In this document: in pieces, positions 34,871-42,927 of the stretch
Position numbering within the stretch: position 1 is the stretch's first letter
Layout of the letters: every line of letters begins with the position of its first letter
Assembly: GCA_964405455.1 (NCBI GenBank)
Contig: CAYOOA010000003.1
Coordinates: 44,376 to 108,375, forward strand
Length of the DNA: 64,000 nucleotides
Reading direction: 5' to 3'
Origin: CALESS01 sp964405455
GTDB lineage: Bacteria; Chloroflexota; Anaerolineae; Anaerolineales; Anaerolineaceae
The notes under the pieces: model-generated
The model's database searches: none
What the model was told of the DNA's origin: nothing
What the model saw: only the letters and a program-made list of their open reading frames with translations
Position numbers and translations under genes: made by a program

Positions 34871-35437
34871 ATGACGGGTACACTGATTACATCCTTTATC
34901 ATTGCCGTGGGGCTGGCCATGGATGCGTTTGCTGTATCTGTGGGAATTGGCACGAGCCAGCAGGCAGATAACCGCCAGGCGCGTTTTCGCCTGGCTTTTC
35001 ACTTTGGGTTCTTTCAGGGTGGAATGACTTTGCTGGGCTGGCTGGCTGGTTCGACGATTGCAGGATTAATTAACAATTTCGATCACTGGATTGCTCTGGC
35101 GTTGCTGGCGTATGTGGGCATTGGTATGATCCGCTCCGGGCTAAAAAAGGACGAGGAAAGTTACCTAGCGGATCCATCCCGAGGGCGGACATTGATGGTG
35201 CTGTGCGTGGCCACCAGCATTGATGCGCTGGCAGTCGGCCTTTCCATGGCCATGATCGATACTCCGGTTCTGATTCCATCGATTGTGATTGCGGTGGTAA
35301 CCTCCGTGCTTTCAGTTATTGGCTTGTTCGCCGGAAAACGCCTGGGGGATTTGTTTGGAAAACGCATGGAGATACTTGGCGGATTGATCCTGCTGGGAAT
35401 CGGGGTGCGAATAGTCGTTTCTCACCTATTTGTTTGA
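34871..35437 (+). CDS. mntP: Manganese efflux pump MntP
   Basis: 188 residues, six helices, the usual length. Duplicated acidic motifs MDAFAVSVGIG (helix 1) and IDALAVGLSMA (helix 4) are diagnostic of MntP (DUF204). Exports Mn2+ across the cytoplasmic membrane. Controlled by the manganese riboswitch just upstream. Monocistronic, closed by the terminator at 35455. Confidence 0.95.
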   Translation: MTGTLITSFIIAVGLAMDAFAVSVGIGTSQQADNRQARFRLAFHFGFFQGGMTLLGWLAGSTIAGLINNFDHWIALALLAYVGIGMIRSGLKKDEESYLADPSRGRTLMVLCVATSIDALAVGLSMAMIDTPVLIPSIVIAVVTSVLSVIGLFAGKRLGDLFGKRMEILGGLILLGIGVRIVVSHLFV

Positions 35438-35454
35438 AAAGCATAAAAAAGAGG

Positions 35455-35498
35455 AAAACAACGCACCTTTCCATCATATAGGAAAGGTGCGTTGTTTT
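35455..35498. terminator. Bidirectional terminator between mntP and the ECF ATPase gene
   Basis: 18-bp stem beginning AAAACAACGCACCTTTCC with an 8-nt loop, followed by TTTTTG on the + strand. Confidence 0.88.
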
Positions 35499-35512
35499 TG
35501 TGGTCAGGTGGT

Positions 35513-36262
35513 TTATCCGCTGCTGGTGATGTGGTGGCTGTGATCTTTGCGTTGAACGATCAGGCCGTGTTGGATCAGCAAATTTCGGTCCTCCAGGATC
35601 TGCTCTGTCGGGCCGTCGGCTACAATCCGTCCCTGGTCCATGACAATCACCCGGTGGCAGGTCTGGCGGGCAAAATCCAAGTCATGGGCAGCAATCACTA
35701 GGGTGTAATCCAATTCTTCCAGAAGCCAGATCAGGTCGCTGCGAGCTCGCGGATCCAGGCCAGCCGTGGGTTCATCCAGTGCCAGGATGCGGGGGTTCAT
35801 GGAAAGGACCGTGGCGATGGAGATGCGTTTTTTCTCACCCGTGGAGAGATGGAAGGGGACGCGCTGCGCATAGCCGTTCATGTGAACGGCATCCAGGGCG
35901 TTGTTTACCCGTTCATTCACTTCCTCGGGGGAGAGGCCCATATAAATCGGCCCATAGGCAACATCTTCAAAAACGGTCGGAGAAAACAATTGGTCATCCG
36001 GTTGTTGGAAAACCTGCCCAACCAGGGCGCGGATGCGGCCCAGGTTGGCTTTGGATAATTCCAGGCCCTGGATGAAGATCCGGCCTTGCTCAGGCTGAAG
36101 AATGCCGTTCAAATGCAGTAACAAAGTAGATTTCCCGGCACCATTAGGGCCAATCAGGGCAATTCGTTCGCCTTCTTCGATATGAAGGTCAATATCCTGC
36201 AAGGCGGGGTGACCATCGGGATAATTGAATGAAAGATTTTGAATCAGGATCGCAGGTTCCAC
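35513..36262 (-). CDS. cbiO: Nickel/cobalt ECF transporter ATPase (NikO/CbiO)
   Basis: 249 residues. Walker A GPNGAGKST, Q loop VFQQPDDQLFSPTV (characteristic of ECF ATPases), signature LSTGEKKRISIA, Walker B ILALDEPTAGLDP, H loop AAHDLDF. Powers uptake with CbiQ and the NikMN protein encoded just upstream. Third gene of a leftward three-gene operon. Nickel versus cobalt cannot be decided from the ATPase. Confidence 0.92.
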   Translation of the reverse strand: MEPAILIQNLSFNYPDGHPALQDIDLHIEEGERIALIGPNGAGKSTLLLHLNGILQPEQGRIFIQGLELSKANLGRIRALVGQVFQQPDDQLFSPTVFEDVAYGPIYMGLSPEEVNERVNNALDAVHMNGYAQRVPFHLSTGEKKRISIATVLSMNPRILALDEPTAGLDPRARSDLIWLLEELDYTLVIAAHDLDFARQTCHRVIVMDQGRIVADGPTEQILEDRNLLIQHGLIVQRKDHSHHITSSG

Positions 36263-36265
36263 AAG

Positions 36266-37081
36266 TTATCCTCCAGTGAGAATGCCAATAACTGCAATCA
36301 AGGCCAGGAAAATCAATCCAACCAGGATAATTATTCCATCTTGCCGGGTCAGACCAGGAACCGGCATTGTACGCTGTTCGCCATCATAACCACGCGACAG
36401 CATGGCTGCATACACCCGGTCGCTACGTTCCAAAGAATGCAGGAACAAGTTGCCGGCCATGCCACCGGTAACCCGGGCACGCCAACTCATCCTCCCGCCA
36501 GGATGCAAACCGGGGCGGGGTGGCAGTGAGCTGGAACGGGCTGACCGTGCCCGCAACAACCGACCGGCCTGGTCAATCATCAGGAAAAGGTAGCGCCACA
36601 TCAGGCTGACGACGCCGACGATCAGTTTTGGAAAATGCAGTGACCGCAGGGCTACAGCGATATTAGAGAAGGGGGTTGTCGCAGCCAGCAAGATCGCTGC
36701 CTGCAAAGATAACCAGGATTTGATGGCAATACTGATGAAACGGATTAAGCCGGGCTGGCTGATGAGTATCGTCCAATCATTGACGGAAAAAAGCTTGATG
36801 CGAGGATCCGGCCCGGTAAAAAGGAGGGGTACCGCAGCCAACATGAATGGCAGGGCCAACAGCGACCTTTTCAGAACGAAGGGGATGCCCAACCTGGATA
36901 CCAAGGCGAGGGCAAGGTTTATGAGTAATAGGAGTAAATAGGCCAGCCAAGCGGCGGAAGGTAGCAGATTGGTGAGAAGGATGAAGGCCAAAGTCAACGG
37001 GATTTTCACCCGAGCATCCAGGTGGTGGAGCGGGCTTTCCTTGAATTGATACGGATCCAGGGAAGCAGAGAATGTGCTCAA
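36266..37081 (-). CDS. cbiQ: ECF transporter transmembrane subunit (NikQ/CbiQ)
   Basis: 271 residues with five or six helices. YQFKESPLHHLDARVKIPLTLAFIL at the N-terminus and the coupling helices LLRARSARS and SLERSDRVYAAMLSRGYDGE (ARG-type motif) are diagnostic of CbiQ. It couples the ATPase to the substrate-binding subunit. Overlaps the upstream NikMN stop by 4 bp and ends 3 bp before the ATPase gene. Confidence 0.92.
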   Translation of the reverse strand: MSTFSASLDPYQFKESPLHHLDARVKIPLTLAFILLTNLLPSAAWLAYLLLLLINLALALVSRLGIPFVLKRSLLALPFMLAAVPLLFTGPDPRIKLFSVNDWTILISQPGLIRFISIAIKSWLSLQAAILLAATTPFSNIAVALRSLHFPKLIVGVVSLMWRYLFLMIDQAGRLLRARSARSSSLPPRPGLHPGGRMSWRARVTGGMAGNLFLHSLERSDRVYAAMLSRGYDGEQRTMPVPGLTRQDGIIILVGLIFLALIAVIGILTGG

Positions 37082-38043
37082 TTGTGCTTTTCTTTGATCG
37101 CGGTAGATGACTTGCGGGTTTTACTAAAGAAAAACACGACCACGAAAACGATCAATACGCCCAGGATACCGGCCAGGATGGTAGCCAGGGTTTGATTGGA
37201 AATTCCCGGCAGAAGATAGTCAGGGATGAGTTTAAACAATGGCGATTGGGCGGATTGCAGAAAACCCTGCTGCTCAGCTACCTTTTCCAGCCCATCGGGA
37301 TTGGTAGAGGCCAGTGGTGAAAGCACAGCCAGGATGAGCGCAATGGTAAGGCCGCCAATTAAGATGGACTTGTTTCCCACAGAACCGCTTTCATTTTTCT
37401 TCAACAAGTCGCGGCGGGAAGCGAAGATGAAGGAAAGAGCGCCTGTGGTGATCAGTCCTTCACCGATCCCTATCAGTGCATGGACGGCAGCCATGGCCGG
37501 AATGGCGATATTCGCTGGTGAAGTTCCGGAAATGGCAAGTTGCAGCGCTGCAGACAGGGATGCAATAAAAATGGATGTCCAGGCTGCCAGGAAGCCGCCA
37601 ATAAAAATACCCCAGGATTGACCTTTAGCGATGCGGTTCACCAGGGTATAAACCGCATAGGATACAAAGACTCCGATGACAGCCATGTTGAAAATATTAG
37701 CCCCCAGGGCCAATAATCCGCCATCCTGGAACAAGAGGGCCTGGACCCCCACTACGGCCGTCATTACCAGGACGGCTGGCCAGGGACCGAGAAGGATGGT
37801 CGCCAGGGCTGCACCAAGCAAATGCCCGGAGGTGCCGCCGGCGACGGTGAAGTTTAACATCTGGCCGGCAAAAATAGCTGCAGCCAGAACGCCCATCAGG
37901 GGCACCTCCCTTTCGCCGATACCCCGGCTGGTGCGGCGGATGGCCAGGCCGATTACCAAGCTCGAGATTATCCAAAAAGCAACCGCAACAAGGGTCGAAA
38001 GGAACCCATCCGGGATGTGCATTAAGATTGGAGCTAAGAACAT
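37078..38043 (-). CDS. Nickel/cobalt ECF substrate-binding protein, NikM-NikN fusion (CbiM plus PDGLE domain)
   Basis: 321 residues. CbiM/NikM domain with MHIPDGFL at residues 8-15 and NFTVAGGTSGHLLGAALATILLG (metal-binding histidines). After about residue 225 a second part carries NPDGLEKVAEQQGF, the PDGLE signature of NikN, flanked by two helices. PDGLE points to nickel. In NikM the metal site includes the first Met-His of the mature protein; here the best ribosome binding site (TAGGAGGTCGAA) serves ATG 38043, seven residues before that Met-His. Either the ATG at 38022 is used or the extension is removed. Confidence 0.88.
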   Translation of the reverse strand: MFLAPILMHIPDGFLSTLVAVAFWIISSLVIGLAIRRTSRGIGEREVPLMGVLAAAIFAGQMLNFTVAGGTSGHLLGAALATILLGPWPAVLVMTAVVGVQALLFQDGGLLALGANIFNMAVIGVFVSYAVYTLVNRIAKGQSWGIFIGGFLAAWTSIFIASLSAALQLAISGTSPANIAIPAMAAVHALIGIGEGLITTGALSFIFASRRDLLKKNESGSVGNKSILIGGLTIALILAVLSPLASTNPDGLEKVAEQQGFLQSAQSPLFKLIPDYLLPGISNQTLATILAGILGVLIVFVVVFFFSKTRKSSTAIKEKHN

Positions 38044-38064
38044 TTCGACCTCCTATTATCAATC

Positions 38065-38092
38065 TATACTTATCATACCATTTGCAAGTATA
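38065..38092. promoter_or_regulatory. Inverted repeat upstream of the nickel/cobalt transporter operon
   Basis: TATACTT (38065-38071), 14-bp spacer, AAGTATA (38086-38092), 22 bp before the nikMN start. The geometry, two short half-sites far apart, is like NikR operators, but the bases differ from the E. coli consensus and no nikR gene is present in the window. Confidence 0.4.
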
Positions 38093-38184
38093 TTCAGTCT
38101 GGATTTCAAATGCAAATCCCAACCTTCAGTGTCCAAGGTTAATTGGGCGGAAGTAGGTCATTCAAGTGTTTTGAGCGATTGAAC

Positions 38185-38219
38185 AAAAAAAACCGGGAGT
38201 GTTCTTTCTTCACTCCCGG
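38185..38219 (-). terminator. Terminator of the helix-hairpin-helix protein gene
   Basis: On the minus strand CCGGGAGTG / CACTCCCGG stem, 9-nt loop, then TTTTTTTT. Confidence 0.88.
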
Positions 38220-38242
38220 ATATGAGTTGACGATCTAGCAGA

Positions 38243-38740
38243 CTATGCTCTACGACCGCCTTTGAGAGAATCTTGCAAAGCCTGGAGCTCATCCATTTTA
38301 CCCTGGGCAGCCAGTGAAGCCTGCTCCGGCCAGGTAGTTGGGTCGGCGATGCGCAATTTGGCATCCAACAGGATCTGCTGCAAGCGAGTCACTTCAGTTT
38401 TTGCCAACCCGGCAAAGGTGTTAATGCCGGCCTCATTAAGAAGTTTTTCGATTTTCGGGCCGATGCCTTCAATGATTTTCAGATCATCCGGAGCCAGCGG
38501 GACGACCACCGGTTCGGCTTTTACTTCCGCAACCGGCGCCTGGGGAACTTCCTGGGCTGTAGGAATCTGGATCTCACGTGCATGCCCATGTTCAGCTGCC
38601 GGTGTTTCTTCCGTGTGATCTCTGCGGAAGAGCCACCAAAGCAACAGGACGAGCAAAATGATGACGATGACGATCAGCAACCAAACCCACCAGGCAATGC
38701 TGGCGGCACTCGATGGAGCCAAAAGCATTTTATTTGACAT
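38243..38740 (-). CDS. Membrane-anchored helix-hairpin-helix protein
   Basis: 165 residues from ATG 38740 (GGGAGG six bases upstream; the ATG at 38746 abuts that site). One N-terminal helix (VWLLIVIVIILLVLLLWWLF), a Glu/Pro/Val-rich linker, and a C-terminal domain with LKIIEGIGPKIEKLLNEAGI and FAGLAKTEVTRLQQIL, the helix-hairpin-helix of DUF4332/RP-L21-like 'predicted 5' to 3' flap' proteins often found alone on membranes. DNA binding is plausible but unproven. Transcribed from its own promoter at 38770-38797. Confidence 0.75.
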   Translation of the reverse strand: MSNKMLLAPSSAASIAWWVWLLIVIVIILLVLLLWWLFRRDHTEETPAAEHGHAREIQIPTAQEVPQAPVAEVKAEPVVVPLAPDDLKIIEGIGPKIEKLLNEAGINTFAGLAKTEVTRLQQILLDAKLRIADPTTWPEQASLAAQGKMDELQALQDSLKGGRRA

Positions 38741-38769
38741 CCTCATCCTCCCGACAAATGGATGAATTA

Positions 38770-38810
38770 ATTATAGCCTCCCGGACGAAAATAACAAGCC
38801 GTCCGGGAGG
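38770..38810 (-). promoter_or_regulatory. Promoter overlapping a strong hairpin, upstream of the helix-hairpin-helix gene
   Basis: A perfect 11-bp inverted repeat CCTCCCGGACG (38777-38787) / CGTCCGGGAGG (38800-38810). On the minus strand TTGTTA (38792-38797) lies in the loop and TATAAT (38770-38775) just after the second arm, 16-bp spacing. The hairpin may end the upstream operon or act as an operator. Confidence 0.55.
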
Positions 38811-38830
38811 TATAAAAAGGGGATCGTCGA

Positions 38831-39520
38831 TTAGTGGTTTGTCTGGCTGGTCAGTTCGGGTGATGGCACCTGGACCAGGGATCCGGAGCGGATGAAATAA
38901 GCTCCGCACAGAGTCAGCACAAAGCCGGTGATAATCAGTGGAAGGAGCAATTCATTGGCGGTATTGGCACCATCCATCATGTGGGTCGGGGCTGCCCAGA
39001 GTGGGGTGGTGAGAGTCACCAGGCCAGAAATGCACAGAGCCGCACCGCCAGCTTTTAACTCACCGCTAGAAGCCCGATTAGGCTGATTGAAGGGCATCTT
39101 TTCCCAGATTCCTGGAATGCGCAAAATCAGCAGATAAACCAGGGTCAAGATGGTGATATACAGGCGCATATTATTGGGAGCCGTTTTCCCGCGCAGCGTA
39201 GCCGAAAAATAAAACTGGATAGCGGACGCAAGGCCGGCAATCACCAGGAAGAGGATGGATTGCAGGTAAGCATTCTTTTTCCCTTTGGCCAGGCGTATGG
39301 TGGTGAAAATCCCGGCAATTCCAGCAATCAATGAAACAAACACAAGGATCTGGAAAACCGGCTTTACAGGAACGAGGGCAGCCATACTTTCCCAGTTTTC
39401 GGCTTTGAATGCGACGCAGGTGGTGCCTGCTCCGCCCAGAAGGGTGAAAGTGATGGTCAGCGCCAGCAGGATGATGGCAACCGTCTGAAGAAACTGGAAG
39501 ATAAAGGGTGGACGTTTCAT
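38831..39520 (-). CDS. Unknown membrane protein in the respiratory-like cluster
   Basis: 229 residues, about six helices. After helix 1 there is a conserved-looking GGAGTTCVAF segment and later LRGKTAPNNMRLYIT and RIPGIWEKMPF; these look like constrained residues, but I do not recognise the family. Last gene of the leftward cluster with ctaB, the FGE-like lipoprotein and the histidine-rich membrane protein; a role in assembling or running the same complex is inference from position. GGAGGAG precedes the ATG. Confidence 0.7.
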   Translation of the reverse strand: MKRPPFIFQFLQTVAIILLALTITFTLLGGAGTTCVAFKAENWESMAALVPVKPVFQILVFVSLIAGIAGIFTTIRLAKGKKNAYLQSILFLVIAGLASAIQFYFSATLRGKTAPNNMRLYITILTLVYLLILRIPGIWEKMPFNQPNRASSGELKAGGAALCISGLVTLTTPLWAAPTHMMDGANTANELLLPLIITGFVLTLCGAYFIRSGSLVQVPSPELTSQTNH

Positions 39521-39542
39521 AATTCTCCTCCTCGATAGAAAT

Positions 39543-40451
39543 TTAGAAACCTCCGCTGATCAGGACGATCATGGAGAGCAACATATAGATGGATGCGCCT
39601 TTATAAAGCAAAAAGCTGGTGGATTTTGAGGGGCGGATCATACCGACGGCAACCAGGACCATCAGGAGGATACCCGTGGCAGAAAAGATAATGCGGGATG
39701 AGAGTGAGACCCGTAACCAGGCTCCCAACGTTGCCATACTCACCACCGCCAGGAGAGTTGAGATGGCAATGATCCAGCGGGTGGCCTGGACGCCGTAGCT
39801 GGAGGCAAAGGTGGGGATGCCGGCACGGCCATAATCCTCCTGGTATTTGATTGTAAAGGACATGATATGGGTTGGAATCCACAACAGGATGCTGAAAGCC
39901 AGCAGCCAACCGAGGCTGTCCATATGTCCGAGGGCCAGCGTCCGGCCTGCCAGGGCTGGCATTCCGCCGGAAAGGCCGCCCAGGAGGATGGAAAATGGAG
40001 TTCGGCGTTTCAACCAGACGGTATAAACCAGGACATCCAGAAACACACCGGCAGTTATAATGCCGCCATACAGGCCATCCAGGGCGAAGGACCATGCAAG
40101 CCCGGCTGCGGTCAGGATTCCACCCAGTAGCCATGCTTCCCACGCCTTGACAACTCCGGAGGGGATGGGACGGGCAGCGGTGCGGCTCATCCGGGCGTCA
40201 ATATCCCGGTCAAAGGCCATGTTGAGGATGGTGCTGCCTGCCACACTGAGAAATACAGTGGCTACCAGGTCGACCAGGGAGCCAGCCTGCAGGTTGGTGC
40301 AGCAGGTTGTAGCATATCCGGCCACGGCTGTGATGATTAAAAGGCCAGTCTGGAGGTCTTTCACCAGGCTCCAGTAATTCCGCAACCTGGAGAGCAGGCC
40401 ATTCCGAATGGATAGGCGAGTGGTAGGGATCGAGAGGGAGGATGAACTCAT
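39543..40451 (-). CDS. ctaB: UbiA-type prenyltransferase, heme O synthase-like (CtaB)
   Basis: 302 residues from ATG 40451, 8 bp after the upstream stop; a TTG at 40481 would overlap that gene by 22 bp. NMAFDRDIDARMSRTAARPIPSG holds the N-x3-D-x3-D Mg-diphosphate motif and the RT-RP block typical of CtaB, and a second motif follows in FTIKYQEDYGRAG. About eight helices. CtaB adds a farnesyl group to heme b to form heme O. Placed in a cluster with a histidine-rich membrane protein, it may supply that protein with modified heme. Confidence 0.88.
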   Translation of the reverse strand: MSSSSLSIPTTRLSIRNGLLSRLRNYWSLVKDLQTGLLIITAVAGYATTCCTNLQAGSLVDLVATVFLSVAGSTILNMAFDRDIDARMSRTAARPIPSGVVKAWEAWLLGGILTAAGLAWSFALDGLYGGIITAGVFLDVLVYTVWLKRRTPFSILLGGLSGGMPALAGRTLALGHMDSLGWLLAFSILLWIPTHIMSFTIKYQEDYGRAGIPTFASSYGVQATRWIIAISTLLAVVSMATLGAWLRVSLSSRIIFSATGILLMVLVAVGMIRPSKSTSFLLYKGASIYMLLSMIVLISGGF

Positions 40452-40459
40452 CTCAAATC

Positions 40460-41377
40460 CTATGGTGTGACTTTGACACAACGGAAGCCGATGTTGGGGC
40501 TGGTATAAGTGGGCACAGTGCAGTTGCGCGTCCAGATGCGCAGGTTGTAGCCGTAATCAATCTTGCTGCCGCCGCGGAGAAACCGGTAGTGGGTGCCAGG
40601 GTAATCATCGTTCATCCACTGCCAGACGTTGCCGGCCATATCATATACTCCGTAAGGGCTGGCGTTATCCAGGGTCTGATAACCATCGTAGGTTTTGCCG
40701 TTGTAAAAGCCAACGGGGGTCGTGTCGCCGCCTTTTCCTAGTATCTTTTCAAATATATCCTGGCTGGAATAGTAATTAGCCTGGTTGCGTTCCAACGTGT
40801 TTCCCCAGGGGTAAGCACGATCATCGCTGCCGCGGGCTGCTTTTTCCCATTCTGCTTCGGTGGGGAGCCGACCGCCGACGGATTCACAATAGGCTTTCGC
40901 GCCGTACCAGCTGATCATGGTCGCCGGGTGGTTTTCGTAGCCGGGCAGGGGGGTGAAAGAGGTTCCGTCATATTGAAGCCGGCTGCCCAAGGCATTGATA
41001 TCCAGGTGCAGCTTATCGCCTGCGGTGATCTCTTCCTCGTGTTTGGCGCCGTCAAACGGTTCGCCAGGGTAATAGCCCAACACCTGGTTGTTGACGATTT
41101 TAACGGAGCCATCTTTCAGGGCCAGATTGAGGTAGTCGGCGTACTGCTGGTTGGTAACCGTGGTCTGCATGATCTGGTAGTCGTAATCCACTGAAGCTGG
41201 ATGATCATGCTGACCGGAAATGAAGGGCCCGGCGGGAATTTCCACCCAGGCTTGCGGATCAATACCGGTGTCGATATAGGGGGTGCTGGTGGGTTGTGTC
41301 GGGGCAGCGCAGGCGGTCAAGATCAATGAGGAGAGCAGAGCGAGGAGAAGAGTTTTTTTCATGGTTGTAGTCCTCAT
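40460..41377 (-). CDS. Lipoprotein of the formylglycine-generating enzyme/EgtB/PvdO (FGE-sulfatase) family
   Basis: 305 residues. Type II signal peptide with lipobox LTACAAP (Cys near residue 23). FGE-sulfatase fold motifs: WVEIPAGPFISG, HPATMISWYGAKAYCESVGGRLPTEAEWEKAARG (in two visible blocks), YPWGNTLERNQANYY, GNVWQWMNDDY and IGFRCVKV. The catalytic cysteine pair of true sulfatase-activating enzymes is not evident, so this is a non-classical member, perhaps a scaffold or copper/iron protein outside the membrane. It overlaps the upstream gene by 4 bp (translational coupling). Confidence 0.82.
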   Translation of the reverse strand: MRTTTMKKTLLLALLSSLILTACAAPTQPTSTPYIDTGIDPQAWVEIPAGPFISGQHDHPASVDYDYQIMQTTVTNQQYADYLNLALKDGSVKIVNNQVLGYYPGEPFDGAKHEEEITAGDKLHLDINALGSRLQYDGTSFTPLPGYENHPATMISWYGAKAYCESVGGRLPTEAEWEKAARGSDDRAYPWGNTLERNQANYYSSQDIFEKILGKGGDTTPVGFYNGKTYDGYQTLDNASPYGVYDMAGNVWQWMNDDYPGTHYRFLRGGSKIDYGYNLRIWTRNCTVPTYTSPNIGFRCVKVTP

Positions 41378-42843
41378 GATTTCATATCCCGGTCAGAAAG
41401 TTCTTCCTGCCAGCGGGCTTTGCGTTTGAACAGGTCTATCAACCGCCAGACCATCAGGATGGCCAGCAAGAGCAAGACAGAAGCAAGGCCGATATCCACC
41501 AGGAGGATGGAGAGATTAACCAGGGGCTGCTGGTTTAATTCGTTAACGAAGAGACGCTTGGTTTCATAAACAGCCACCGCCCCGAAAGCCAGGTCGGAAA
41601 AGAGAATGATGCCCCAGCCAAACCACTGCCTGGCCCTTCCCTTCAAGCCGGACAAATCCGCATAATACAGCAGGATGATGGTGGCGATGATCCCGGCCAG
41701 GACATGCCAGTGCCCAGTCAGGGCAACCCGTTCCTCACGGGCCGGCCATTGGCGGATGATTTCATCCAGCTTGATGGCCATAAAAATTCCAACAGCCGTG
41801 ACGACAAAATTCATGTAAATCATCTGCCAGAGCGCGCCAAATTTGACCGGGTCGTGAAAGAGGGCAGATAATTTCTGGAAGAAAGTCGGTTTGGAAATAT
41901 TCAGCTCGGCCAGCCGCTGGCGGGTAATCTTCTGCCAGCCAAAGGAGACCAGCAGCCAGGAGGCGATCAGGACAGGGAAGGAGCCAACATTAATTACAAT
42001 GTGCGCTGCCGGCTCGTAGGGAACAACCATCCACACACCTATCGTGATAATGATGGTGCCGATGATCATTAGCGGCATGGCCCATTTTTGGCGTTTCCCG
42101 CGGAAATCAAACCAGCGGGACAGGATCAAGGTCAATGCGATGGCGATCAAGGTCAGCATGATATGGAGGTGGCCGATAACGGCCCGATCCAGAGCAGATT
42201 TGAAAGGATCACGGATGATGTCTTCTGCCAGGAAACTTTCAAATCCATTGCCGAAAAGGGAGCCGGGCACCGCGCCAAAGAGAACCGATCCAAGGGTGGA
42301 AACCGCCATGGTAAACAGGGACACCCGTTCCAGGTCTATTCCGCCACGGGTGTGAGATCGATCTGGATCCTGGATTCTATATTCATTTTTCCAGGGCCAG
42401 AGGGCTATGGTCAGTTGGACGCCGGCAAAAAAGATGATGACCTGACCGGCGATGAACAATCCATGGAAAACATAATTATGACCGAAATAGGCGAACCATA
42501 ATCCAAAAACCAAAGAAACGATATACCCAACCGTGATGGTTCCATTGATGCGGGATTGCTCCTCGGATTTTAGCTTGTACAAAGCAGTGATCAGGTATGT
42601 TTCGATGGCGACCACAGCCATGGCGATGGTGTGGTAGAGAATGATGATACGTCCTTCACGCTCGGCCGGTTGAAGATCCAACCCAAGGTGGTTGATCATA
42701 AAGGATTTAATTCCAAACTCCTCCATCGGCCCGGACAGCATACCGAAAAAGGCGGTGGTGAGTGAAATCAGAGCTATTGCCACCAGTACCAATCCGTGGG
42801 TGGACCGAAAAAGGAATCGAAAACGTTCAGAAAGCCACTTCAT
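41374..42843 (-). CDS. Histidine-rich polytopic membrane protein, putative heme protein
   Basis: 489 residues, about 12 helices. Histidines lie in helices: H71 (LYHTIAMA), H122 and H127 (FGHNYVFHG), H225/H227 (IGHLHIML), H281 and H378/H380 (TGHWHVLAG). The two G-H-x-H segments, each followed by a long helix and a basic loop, suggest an internal duplication. The pattern recalls heme-copper oxidase or NO-reductase relatives, but the canonical H-x3-E and HH signatures of subunit I were not found. Unknown activity. Preceded by a CRP/FNR-type promoter (42874-42915) and followed by the FGE-like lipoprotein and ctaB. GGGAGGAATT precedes the ATG. Confidence 0.7.
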   Translation of the reverse strand: MKWLSERFRFLFRSTHGLVLVAIALISLTTAFFGMLSGPMEEFGIKSFMINHLGLDLQPAEREGRIIILYHTIAMAVVAIETYLITALYKLKSEEQSRINGTITVGYIVSLVFGLWFAYFGHNYVFHGLFIAGQVIIFFAGVQLTIALWPWKNEYRIQDPDRSHTRGGIDLERVSLFTMAVSTLGSVLFGAVPGSLFGNGFESFLAEDIIRDPFKSALDRAVIGHLHIMLTLIAIALTLILSRWFDFRGKRQKWAMPLMIIGTIIITIGVWMVVPYEPAAHIVINVGSFPVLIASWLLVSFGWQKITRQRLAELNISKPTFFQKLSALFHDPVKFGALWQMIYMNFVVTAVGIFMAIKLDEIIRQWPAREERVALTGHWHVLAGIIATIILLYYADLSGLKGRARQWFGWGIILFSDLAFGAVAVYETKRLFVNELNQQPLVNLSILLVDIGLASVLLLLAILMVWRLIDLFKRKARWQEELSDRDMKS

Positions 42844-42873
42844 AATTCCTCCCGATTGATTTATTCTTTGTTA

Positions 42874-42915
42874 AAAATAGCACAATCGGGCTGATAAAGC
42901 ATTGACTTTTGTTAA
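42874..42915 (-). promoter_or_regulatory. Class II CRP/FNR-type promoter
   Basis: On the minus strand TTAAC-AAAA-GTCAA (42902-42915), close to the FNR/DNR consensus TTGAY-N4-RTCAA with one mismatch. Exactly 22 bp later comes TATTTT (42874-42879) as -10, which puts the box centre at -41.5. The start of the histidine-rich membrane protein gene follows 31 bp on, and the Crp/Fnr gene is immediately upstream. Confidence 0.7.
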
Positions 42916-42927
42916 GCCATCCGGATT

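Noticed and set aside
40451..40481. TTG start for ctaB at 40481
   Set aside because: It would overlap the upstream gene by 22 bp and adds residues not typical of CtaB; ATG 40451 fits the spacing better.
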